From: Pycnopodia helianthoides
Taxonomy: Eukaryota > Echinodermata > Asteroidea > Forcipulatida > Asteriidae
Reading direction: 5' to 3'
Assembly (NCBI GenBank): GCA_032158295.1
Contig: CM063260.1
Location: 9,528,767 to 9,592,766 of the forward strand
Length of the DNA stretch: 64,000 bases
This document shows positions 9,998 through 22,500 of the stretch, piece after piece (within the stretch, counting starts at the first letter, position 1; each line of letters opens with the position of its first letter). The position numbers and the translations under genes are program-made. The notes beneath the pieces are model-generated. The model was not told the origin of the DNA. It made no database searches and worked only from the letters and a program-made list of their open reading frames with translations.

Positions 9998-12900
9998 CTG
10001 ATTAGTACAAAACAACCAACGCTTTTAAGAGACACAATGCCATAACCCATTCAATTTTTATCAAATGTTTGTTTTTCATTGTTTCAGCAAAAATATCAGT
10101 ACATCAGCATTGAAAAGTGCCATGTGAAGTCGTTATTAAATGAAGTTGAATAAAAGGTTTTTTTAGAAAAGAAAACAAAAGTTTCATCAAGTTAGGAGGC
10201 CATGTTTTTTTATTGAGAAAAATAGCAAACAACGACAGTTTCTAATTTTCCCCGATTTTTCTGAACGTCCATACGTATGCTAAATTTAGTTATATGATTT
10301 TGAGTCAAAACGCCAAATTCAGGATATACTCAATATTGTTAACCTTCAATAAGCAAGTTTCAGGACCTAATATGTAATGGTTTAGTTATAACACTAATTA
10401 GAAGGACTGACGATTCACTAGATTCGTCATAATTTTTGCGTTTTCAGGACGTGAAGAATCATTACTCCCCACTTTATCCATTGAAATACATAGCACTGGC
10501 ACGGTGCCAAACAACAGTGGTTTGACTTTTTGCGTTTTCACAAACCGACAAATCTGTTTACTGCTGCCTATTACTGACTCCACCAACTAATACATTGCGT
10601 AAGAGTTGTACTAACAGCATTATCGTTTGCAGAATTTGATACACAAGTTGCTAAAACCATTGTAATGCACGGCACTCACCACGCTCAAAATCTTGAAAAA
10701 AAAAATGTTCACGAACTGTAACAAAAATGTTCACGCAGGAACGCACACGTAATAGCGTAAAACAGGATCCACTTCGTGAAAACGGAATTAGTCCGTTCAG
10801 CTTTCATTTCGGTTATACGAACTCACACGAATCTACCTGTCTTCATTGCTTATTCGTTTGGACCATAAAACATCCTAAAACAGTATACTTATCAAATTCA
10901 GCTTTACACACATTTTTCTTTGATTGCTAGTATTAACTAATACATATTATAGTTATAGGTTTCATTTCGTGGCGTCGCGACGCCACGACGACGCGTCGGT
11001 GATCTATTTCTACAAATTGTGATAGTTGTTAATAACATTTAAAAAATCAACAAAATTAAATCAAACAATTTATATACGTTTCATGCGCAGCATATAATAG
11101 TAGTATAAACCAAGCCCTTTTTGAGGGACTTTGATTAACTTCGGAAAGGATATCGAGTTAGCAAGTAAGTTGAAGTGTGACTCACCTTCTCTCGGTCCGG
11201 CACATACCATGTTACGCGATACATGACGATCTAGCTTCTCATTACATTCAACCCGTGGCACATTGACACCAACGTGCACCTCTTGGAGCGTATCAGAGGT
11301 CGATTCATGTACAGAAGTCCTCCCCCAGCCGATCACAACCGCCGTTGTGTCTCCCTCGTCTACGTTAGGGATGTTCACGCGTTCGTCGTCATCCTCCTCA
11401 AAGTGGCTGTTTTGTGGCGGGAGACAAATTGGCCGTATGAAGTCATTGAATTGGATGGATTCATTGAGATGAATCAACGCTACATCGGACTCGTATGTTG
11501 AATGGACGTAGTCAGGGTATTTGACGATTTCACTTGCGGATCTCTGTCGTGCCAATATAACAGTATAAAAAGAAAACAAAGTTAACGACCATGCTATTTC
11601 ACAAAGTGTTTTACAATATTTTGATATTCAAATTGACTTTAAATATGAGAAAAGTAAGGGTCTTCTTAGAAGAAATGGTTTTAACCTTGCAACGGGGCAC
11701 CTGTTTGATCCAAACGGTGTTACGTCAACCTGCCACAAATGTGTTGCAGGCCCATTTGATAGGTTAAGAGGGTCTGTTCTGCCTTATCTCAATGATTCAT
11801 GGTTGCTAAACCAGTCTGCTGTCGGCACAAGATCACAAGACCTTCATTCACAAAAGCCCATTGACCCATTGAACCTAGAGCGAGGGTTAGACACAACATG
11901 CCTTACCACCAAGCTGTGGTAGTGCTCTGTGGCCCACGTGCCTCAGAGATAAGAGTTTGTGCATGACCTAAGAAGAAGAAGAAGAAGAAGAAGACCTTTT
12001 TTGACTTTTCAATGAGAACTTTATTGCAAACAAAAGATTTCACTTATTATTGTTTACAAAATTACTGAAAATTTCTGTTAGAACAACAGGTAAACAGAAG
12101 AAGGAGAAGAAGGAGAAGAAGGAGAAGAAGACGTCTAACGGTTGTGCAGAGTAAATCAATGACGCATCTTACAACGATAGTGTGCTCATTTGGCATAGAT
12201 CTTGTGTGAAGCCCCACTGATATCTTCACGGTGTTTGTGGGTAAAGTGTGGCCATACGTTGCCAAATCTTCAAAGCTACCAGTGACGCAATGGGCAGCAG
12301 TCATAATCCATTCCTCATTCAGCACGGAACCACCGCAGATGGCGTTACCAAATATGTCATATTGAGGGGCGTTAATCATGAGAAGGACTTGCCATGGCCA
12401 GGAGCCCGGTTTGGCCTGTCTACCACCAACGATACGTCCACTTGGAGGGTCTCTTGGAGTAATAGAACTCTCACCACATACTATGTAAAGAACAAACAAA
12501 AAATACCACATTTCACTTCATTCCATTAATCTTCTGCCAATATACATTTCCAATCGCATAAGACTAGTTTAAATTCAAACTTTCACTGTCAATCTTTGGC
12601 AATCGAGGTAGTTTTTATCCTTAAATTAAGGAGTGAAAACAAGAAAAAAGAAAAGCAAAAGACATGATGTATTAATTTTGTGTAGTGGGGTAATTAACAA
12701 AATGACAGCGGCTTGAATCTAGAGTTCAGATCAGAATTACTTACACTTACACTTAAGTGGGGATAATACAAGATCTAGTTAGAAAAATCAGTTGTGTAAA
12801 ATGTGCCTCCATGGCTTGGGATTGTGTGTGCCCAATCCCCCCCCCCCACCCCGGAAATTTGGTCCAACCTACGGTGAATTGTGTAGATATTTCGTCCGAC

Positions 12901-13317
12901 AGCGCCCTCTTTTGAATCAACTTTCTACTTTCTTAACCCCATGTTAATTTACCGTATGAACACACACACACACACACACACACATCCTTACGGATCCGGT
13001 TTGTGGGGTACTGCTATTGTTGTTCTATTGTTCCCTTTTCTGAAGAATTCCCTTGTGGGGCCCAATTGTTCCTATTGAAATGACCTTGTGGGGTCCATTG
13101 TTCCATTGTTGTCAGGACCCCACATATGCCCTTCTGTGTGTCCACACACACACACACACACATCCTTACGGATCCGGTTTGTGGGGTACTGCTATTGTTG
13201 TTCTATTATTCCCTTTTCTGAAGAATTCCCTTGTGGGGCCCAATTGTTCCTATTGAAATGACCTTGTGGGGTCCATTGTTCCATTGTTGTCAGGACCCCA
13301 CATATGCCCTTCTGTGT

Positions 13318-13363
<46 letters not shown>

Positions 13364-13517
13364 CCTTACGGATCCGGTTTGTGGGGTACTGCTATTGTTG
13401 TTCTATTATTCCCTTTTCTGAAGAATTCCCTTGTGGGGCCCAATTGTTCCTATTGAAATGACCTTGTGGGGTCCATTGTTCCATTGTTGTCAGGACCCCA
13501 CATATGCCCTTCTGTGT

Positions 13518-13559
<42 letters not shown>

Positions 13560-16500
13560 CCTTACGGATCCGGTATGTGGGGTACTGCTATTGTTGTTCT
13601 ATTATTCCCTTTTCTGAAGAATTCCCTTGTGGGGCCCAATTGTTCCTATTGAAATGACCTTGTGGGGTCCATTGTTCCATTGTTGTCAGGACCCCACATA
13701 TGCCCTTATGTGTGTCCACACACACACACACACACACACACACCGGGAGACTAAATCAACGTATACAACTTACTTGGTACACAAACTGGTGGCTCCGGTG
13801 TCCATGTTCCATTCACTCCACATTGGCTGGAACTCATGCCTTCCATTTCATAAAAATCGCTACACACAAAACCAATGGTGTTGGAGTAGCTGAAATTCCT
13901 ATCAGAATAGTACAAGATCTCACCGTTACTGATGGGTTGTGGGGTGTCGCACTTTACGACTGGAAACAAATCGTATAGATGATTACCTAAAAACGAACCT
14001 GCTAAAGTTGATCTGCGATTATTGCATTTCGTGATTGTAAAATTTAAAAAATAAAAACCGGCAAAACTTTTTTTTTTGTTTAAATGTGTTCAAGTTCAAG
14101 AAAATGAAGTATATGGATGAGTTACTAGGCTGAGTTCCTTATTACTAACATCAGCTGGTTGTCAATTTAGGTGTCGAATTTTTTTTTTAAACATTCATTA
14201 ACGATTTTGGAACATCACCAAGTAATATGGTATTAAAATAAAGCAAAACAAGAGCCTATGTTTCAATGTTTTAAATTTTCTTCAAAGCTCAAGAAATGTA
14301 AATTTCTTCTTCATTCAATAATAGCCAATCAAATAACACAGTTCATACTTACTATCACAGGTAGGTTGGACACCAGACCAGGTGCCATCAGCTTGACATG
14401 ACCTCGATATGGATCCATTTATATAGTAGCCATCCATGCAGCTAAATGTAACAGAGTATCTGAAGGTAAAGTTACCGCCTGATATCCAACCATACGTTGG
14501 CCGATAGAGGGGCGGACAAGATCGTCCTAAAATAGCAAATAAATAATAGATGGATATTAAAATACACAACTTCAACGTGGCTCTTTGCACCTACGATTAG
14601 TTAAATAAAATTAATAACAATAGTGCGGCCATCAAACATGAAGTACCATTCTTAAAACTCCCCTGTTTGATCTTAAATCAATCGTTTAGCATGTCCGATA
14701 TGGGGGCAGAGGCCACCAACAAACATGCCCATACGTTAACGCACTACTTTGAAACTCCTCTTGTACAGTAGAATACACAAATTAGGCGCGCGTTGGGTAC
14801 CACGATGTGCCATGTGGAGCAACAATTATTCAGTTACCGCAATCAGTGCATCTCACAGCGCAAAATCACATCCCTTCCATATTATATTTATTCGTTGAAA
14901 ATGTGCGGAAATAAAATATAACGGTGGGAGCGAGGTTGTCTACAATGAAGGAAGTGCCAAAATGACAGCAATATGAGCAAAAACAACAATGTAGACGAGG
15001 TTGCATTATCCTCACCTGTGACATAATACCTTGCACGGAATCCCATTCGCTGTACAGTATCGTCAGAATGAAATGTCATATTGGCTACATTTCCAGATGT
15101 GGTCATACTTACGGGTAGATCAGTTGGTAACTCGCCGCACAGTGGCCCTCTTACCTCATTATCATAATAAATCTAAAGCAAATATAATAAAATAAAACAA
15201 AACAAAAACAAATGACAATCGTTTTCTTTGGCTTATTGCACTCAGTAAATGAAGTGCTGTAGTTGTCATAGGACAATTGTTGACACATTTGACACTGTTG
15301 TCACAATAATACAATTAACATTCTAGCTGCAAATCGGGATGAAGTGATAATTTATTGTCAATGTGTATGTGCATGCAAGCATTTCTGGGTCACCTATGAC
15401 CCGCAATCCGTGTCAAACTGACCTCAAAAGTGTTAACCTGGTGCTTTATCCGCGTAAAAAATCAAGATTTTAACCAGCTTCCGTGGCAGCCTGACCCAAA
15501 AATGAGTCAACCGACCCCCCGGACCGATAATTCTGTTCAATTCTAACCAGGGAGTTTTTACAGTGCAGTCTGGGGCAAACGACATTGACAAGCTATAGTG
15601 AAACATACTTTGACATAGTCGTAGGGACATGGTACAGTTGGATGCGATTCTATGTAGAATGTTTCAAACACAATGTTGATGGAATATCCGAGATCGACGC
15701 TGATCAGCCAGTTACAGTCAGCATTCCGTGGATAATCGCCTGGGTAGTCCGGAGTCTGAAATTCATCTACTTCCGAAGTATAAACAAGATCCCTGCAAAA
15801 AACTGATGCACACAACAAAGCAATAAGTCAACGTCTTTATGCAGTTAAGGAAATCTGAAACACCATTATCAAAAAATATTAATAATACAGAACAAAAGAA
15901 GCAGCGTGAAAATATTACGTTATTGTTTATGGCTGCTTAACGTTCAGCAAATTTTCGTGCTAACTGAAGCAGAAAAATTTCTTAAGCACATTTTCTTAAT
16001 TCACAGGTTAGCAAGAAAATAAGGCAGTCTTCTTGCGCGTTCACCAGCATTGTTACGTCATTCATGTATGGGCAGTAAGCACCGGAAGGTAAGCATACCT
16101 CTACGTGTGCTTACGGTTAGCAGCGCTATGTAATAGAAACTCGTACGTAAGCACAGAATCGGCCGTTAAACAGCTCTATGGAATTGGGACAAGATGAGGT
16201 GGTGAACTCCTTCTATTACTACAACAAATTATGAAAATTAAAATTTGCTGGTGCCTTAGGTAATTATGTGCCACATAAAGGGATCTGATCGTAGAGAACA
16301 TACTAAAGAAACGTGCATAACCTCTCCCCACCAGTATGATGTATTTTGTCCCCAAACAAATCAAACTCAAGAACTGTTAATTTTTGTCTAGGACACTTGC
16401 TAATTTGCAAATAATTTGAACTTTATTTCCCTTTTTATGGAATCAAAAACATACGTTTCTTTGTACACAAATGTCCTTGTGGAGACCTTTTGCTTTCCCT

Positions 16501-19500
16501 TTTTTGTTTTGTCCTTGGTCTCCTTAAGGTATCGAAAGTGAGCACACGTTTGTGAATCCCGTAAATCGAAGACTTCTCTTTGTACTCCCATTGTTTTGAC
16601 TTTTTAACGACGTCCCCATTGGTTTTCGGCACGAAACCGAAGTGATGACGTCCTCGTTGAGTCAAAACACCCAGATTCAGTTTTGTTAAAGTTCTACGGA
16701 TTGGGTTTGTGGGGTCCTGCCGGTGTTCCATTGAACAAAAAAAAGACCACACAAGGTCCTATCCGTAAGCCAAACAAACTTAAGGATCAGGTGTGTGGGG
16801 TCTTGGTATTGTTGTTCTTTTATTCCTTTTTCTAAAAAAGAACTCCTTTGTGGGATCTAAGATCAACTAGAAAAACTTTAAGTTGTCCATCGTTAAGACC
16901 CCAAAAGGGCCGATCTTTAAGCCCTCTAACACACACATTTGTTAATCTAAATACAGAACTTCTATTTGTCCTCCCTTTTCTGACGTTTGTTTTGTACACG
17001 AACGCTTAGCGTCGACGTACGATGTCGACGCTAAGCGTTCGTGCAATGGGTAGACAAACCCATTGTTAGTTTTGTGAAATATTGCACAGGGGCCATCCGT
17101 AAAGCCCACGCGCACACGCACGTCTCCTATATACAAGATTAACTGAATATAGTCCAGTCAATGTAGCCCATTTTAAAGTTCAACCCACCACTAATTGCAT
17201 TTTTTTTCAATTATGTGCAATTTAGAGATGACCCCAAGCACCTTACTCCTAGTCCACTCAAATATAGTTGTGGAAAGGGTTCAATTTGCCTATTATGCAA
17301 ATTAGCTGATTTTATTATACAAACTTAATTTGTTGCATAACTCTGCATTGAGGCATCCAATTATGACAATTGGATCGTCTATACCAGGTTTTAATGGTCA
17401 ATTGATATGATTGGCACAATTTGAAATAAATATATGCATATAGTTATGTAAAATATGCAAATTAGCAGCTGCAATCATACAACAAAAGTTGTTCTCAATA
17501 ACTCTGTACAACCGTGTTTTCAGGGCTGGTGAATATGATTAGCACAACTCTAAATTAGTCATATGATAGAAATATGCAAAAGATGCTACGTAGATTTATC
17601 CATTAAAAGAGAATATCAAACATTTTCCACAAAAGCTCTGCACATCTAAAAGTATTAACTGAAGTCTCTCCATTATACAGTGTCGTAACACAAAGAATGT
17701 TGCCCCAGGTGTCTGTGTCCTGCCTCCCCATTCCCGGATACTGAAATACCAAATTGTAATTTGTGGAGAGTAAAATTATTGGAGTAACATTGCACTGTAA
17801 AAAAGTGGAGTACAGCTGTTAACACTCAAACTAAATGTGTTTGTTTTTACATCGACATTGAGAGTTCTTATTTCAACTCATGTCCACACAAAGCACTATG
17901 AGTCATCCCTTGTGCGCTGCTTTTGATGACAAATCACATGTGAACATAGTTCATGAAGAGCTAGCAGGATTGTGGGTGTTGTGGGCTACAGTAGCACACT
18001 GCACGAAGTTTCTGTTGCATTTTATCATTGGTATTCACAATCAGTGGACCGTTTTTGCAGCACCCCATACAGGTTACACCAACATACCACCACATTCTTG
18101 GGAAGCAATTCTGGCACCAGCCTAACACAAATGAATGACCATAGTTTTCTTCTTCTTTCGTATGATGAACAACTTGGAGTTTCAGACTAGATTAGACAGC
18201 AAGGACAACAATGTTGCTTCTACGGCATTGTCGATTGCCTTCAGACCTACAGGGAAGCACATAAGAGTGCAGTTTTTGATGATGTGTTGGACAGTCTGGA
18301 TCGAGTTAATGGGTTTAGGTGAAGAACTAGTCCGGCGTGAAGGGTCCGGATCCTGTTTTGAAAAAAGCTGGCATGTACATCGTTGTTAAGGAAGGTTGAA
18401 ACCAGGGTCTTTGAAAAAGGTCTTTGTTGCCAGCATAGAAATGTGCCCAGAGATTTTGCAATTTTGATTGAGGGTCAAAATTGACATATTCAAGGGTATC
18501 AATTGTACCCCGGAAGGGTTTGCAAGATTTAAGGCGTATTATTCCCGGCAGAATGTTCAAGTCCTTGTGCATATAGGCAGGTCTGAGTTGGCTTCAAATC
18601 ATTCCGGTTATTGCATCATCTGTTTTTCCAGTGTATGCCAGGTTGATTGATGAGCGAGATGAAGAGTACCGGACACAATTCAGGACGATGTCCACTCGTT
18701 TGGTCTGGCAGCTCTCAATCCTTAATGATACACAGTACTAATTACATGTGGATTACTCAGTCCAGGGCAATGCTTACAGTGCGTAGAGTGTTATCATTTG
18801 AACCCTAACTAGTGCCTGCCGCATTGTTTGAATGTATTTTTCAGGCGTTCCTTGTTTGCGACACATCGGACAAGGTGACTTCAAAAATCTTTGAAAGCCG
18901 AGACAGATCCCTTTGGAAGGCCCTCATTTAGCGTCCTCGTAGAGATCAACCGGTCGCCAAGTGAGACTCTCATCTCAGTCTTCTATTGCTGAGAATGGAA
19001 GAGAGGACATGCATGTTAGTTCGAAACTTGAAGATCTTCGAGGCCTTGTTCAAGAGGCAATGACGCCAAATTTTGTCGTAAGCTGAGGAGACATTATTGA
19101 TAACTAAGCCTGTTTTGAGAACACGTTTGTAGCTAGTCTTCTAAAATACATTGATATTGCACCTACATCTAGCAGTGTCATATTATGAAACTGCTAGAAG
19201 TATGTGCCTTATGCAAAGTCTGCAATGGCCACTTTGAAAGTATTTGTCAAACACATGTGTTACTCATGTGATAAACAGGTATGTGCAGGCAACAACTGTC
19301 TTCGGGGGCTACGCAGATGGTCCGACGATCAAGGATGCCACACATCGGAGATGGGTGGGGCTCTGCATCGGAGAAAATGTTATCTTCACTGGTCAAACAG
19401 TCCTGAAACTGAAGAAGGTGTAGTTGAGTTGCTGTTGCTAGGTAGTCAAGTATGCCTACAATATCTTCAGCATGCACTGCTTTGATTAGGATTCATCTGC

Positions 19501-22500
19501 TTTGTGTAGAGAGATCTTTGCTTTGTTATGATTACCAACTGCTATCAGATTGTTGCCATTCACTGCAATACATGTTGGTTTATCGTTGTGATAAACTGAT
19601 GGAGATGATAATTCCCTTTTGAAGATATTGACTGCTTCATTATCTAGGATATCGAGCTCACTATTCTTGATTAGGCCTTTTGCGGAAGATATATATGTAA
19701 TAAAAACATGTAATTTTCATAATTGCACATAATTATGACTAAGCATGTGCAAACAATCCAGAATTGTGCTAATCTCAATCATTGACTATAAAAACACAGG
19801 TCTAGACACTCCATTTGCCATTATTGGATGTTTCGATACAAAATTAATACAAATGATTAATCCAGATTTGTTTTCCTGAAAACATTGGTCTAGGCACTCA
19901 ATTTGTCAAACACCCATTTGGATGCTTAGAAAAAAAGTAAGAGCCGGAAATCATTTTAAATCTGTTATTATGCAAATTTGAATACCTAAAATGCATACCA
20001 GTGAAACAAATTTATATTTAGTGGTGGATCAACCACTATATATTGACTGGACTACCAACATCTGTTCATGTTTTGATTTCTGGTGAATGTCAAATCAGAG
20101 GTTACCTTTGCAGTTGTGATTGTCAGGCTGTAGCTGGTAATATAGTCGACACGAACAGTAATATCCCGATACGAAGTTATGACACACTTGCTCACACCCA
20201 CCGTTGTTTACCAAACACTCGTTGACATCTGAAGAAACACGGGAAGAAGGTTGTCCACAATTGTTTTAATATCATTGGTTAAAAAACCCAAAATTAATAA
20301 CATGCCTGGCCTGATATGTGGCAAAAGGAGTCTTCCAAAAGTTAATTTAATCTATCACACTCTTCTCTTTTGGTAAAAAAAGGACATCCCCTCAAAGAAG
20401 AGTATCCCATGAAGAATTCCTGAGATGCCGAGAATACAATGAGGACAACATGTAAGTATGGGGCGCCGTTTGTCAATTAATTGTTTAGCGTTTTTTGGAC
20501 CTGTTTTACCATGGTTTGTAACAATTAGATGTAAACCATAGAAATTGATGTCAATTTTTTTATGGTTTACATACCATGAATATACCAATCAAAGCTTATA
20601 AATCATGGTTTGTAAACCATGAAAATTTAATCATCATAAAACATGGTTTATAAACCATGGTTTATAAACCATGAAAACCGAAGCGCCATAAAACGTGGTT
20701 TATAAACCATGAACAATTAAGCACCTTCAAAACATGGTTTATAAACCATGAAAATGAAAGCACCTTAAAAACATGGTTTAAAAACCATTCTAGCATCATG
20801 GTTTAAAAATCATGGTTTATAAACCATGAAAATTGAAGCATCATAAAAAACCATGTTTTATGACGCTTCAATTTTCATGGTTTATAAACCATGTTTTTTA
20901 AACCATGATGCTAGAATGTTCATGGTTTATAAACCATGTTTTTCAGGTGCTTCCATTTTCATGGTTTATAAACCATGTTTTGAAGGTGCTTAATTTTGTT
21001 ATGGTTTATAAACCACGTTTTATGAGGCTTCAGTTTTCATGGTTTATAAACATGGTTTATAAACCATGTTTTATGATGATTAAATTTGTATGGTTTACAA
21101 ACCATGATTTATAAGCTTTTTGGTATATTCATGGTATGTAAACCATAAAACAAATTGACAGCAATTTCTATGGTTTACATCTAATTGTAACAAACCATGG
21201 TAAAAACAGGTCCAAAAACGCCAAACAATTAGTTGACAAACGGCGCCCCATAGTAAGTGGGTTCACGTCATGAGTCACTCAAACAACATGGGGATACTTG
21301 TAATATTGTTTTACCGACATACCCCTGACGTGGTAATGGGCAACGAATCCAGAGAAAGGTTCTTCATTGGAGAAGTCCGAACGAAACTCGACAACCATGT
21401 TGTTATCTGGTGACGTCAAGTGTCTGTCTCTTGGAGTCCTATACTCCAACGACTGTTCATTGCCACAGAAGGTTGCCGTCTCTTTGGAACTTGACACCTA
21501 TGAAAAAGAACTTGCTTGTAATATTAAGGTTACAGATAAAGAGGCAAGCAACAGCGAACAACAAACAAACAGCAAGACAGACAGACAGACAGACCGACAG
21601 ACAGACAGACAGACAGACAAACATGTACGTAGACAAAACAAATCAAACAAGCAATTAAACAAAATAAATAAACAATTAAACGAACAAGCCAATAAACACC
21701 CCAAAACCCCAAACAAGCAAAAACAAACAACAACAAATAATTTGCAATCAAGTCGGATAGTGTAGAATATAAAGTTTTATATAAGGTACAATTTTGAATA
21801 TTAAAGCCATTATGTTAGTGTGTAATTTCCAAATTCTCTTACAGCTACATCTGGTTTTACTTCAATGACTTTCTTAACTGAGCGAAGCAAATACTACAAC
21901 GCCCGGCAGAATGTTTGACAGCCCTTTTGTTACCAGGAATTCATCTTATCTTTCACCCTATGAGATTGTTATACAGTTTTTTTTCTTTGAACGCTGAAAA
22001 CTTGAGCCTTCAAGAATTTCATTATCAACCCTTTACTTCTTACTCTACCTGAGACTATAATAAAAATTAAATTCAATTATTAAGAAAACAATCTGAACCC
22101 CCGAAGAAAAAACAAACAATTAACAACAACAAAACATCGAAACATAGAACAAATTAAAATGCTGTTAGTTTTACGGTGATCTCGTAATGATACTTGGAAA
22201 TAAATGGCATATCAAGGCCTCCGTAGCCGCTTAATTTTTTCGAGGGAACGAAATATTATTTCGAGGGAACGAAATTTTAATTCGAGGGGACGAAATAATA
22301 ATATATTATTTCGTTCCCTCGAAATGTTATTTCGTTCCCTCAAAATAATCTTTCGTTCCCACGAAATAACTTATTCCGTTCCCTCGAAAAGTTATTTCTT
22401 TCCCTCGAATTAACATTTCGAGGGAACAAATTAATATTTCGTGGAAACGAAATGATTTCGAGGGAACGAAATACTATTTCGGGGAACGAAATAATATTTC

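Larger units (their letters stand above)
15803..17149. other. MASP intron, lower part
   Basis: Contains diverged relatives of the 13-kb satellite (GTGTGGGGTCTTGGTATTGTTG near 16791) and a 47-nt perfect hairpin at 16997-17043. Otherwise no feature recognised. Confidence 0.5.

Noticed and set aside
13053..13893. Series of similar ORFs with HTHTHT stretches
   Set aside because: They are translations of the CA-flanked satellite.
21367..21765. 132-codon plus ORF
   Set aside because: Antisense to the CUB1 exon then low-complexity ACAG repeat.
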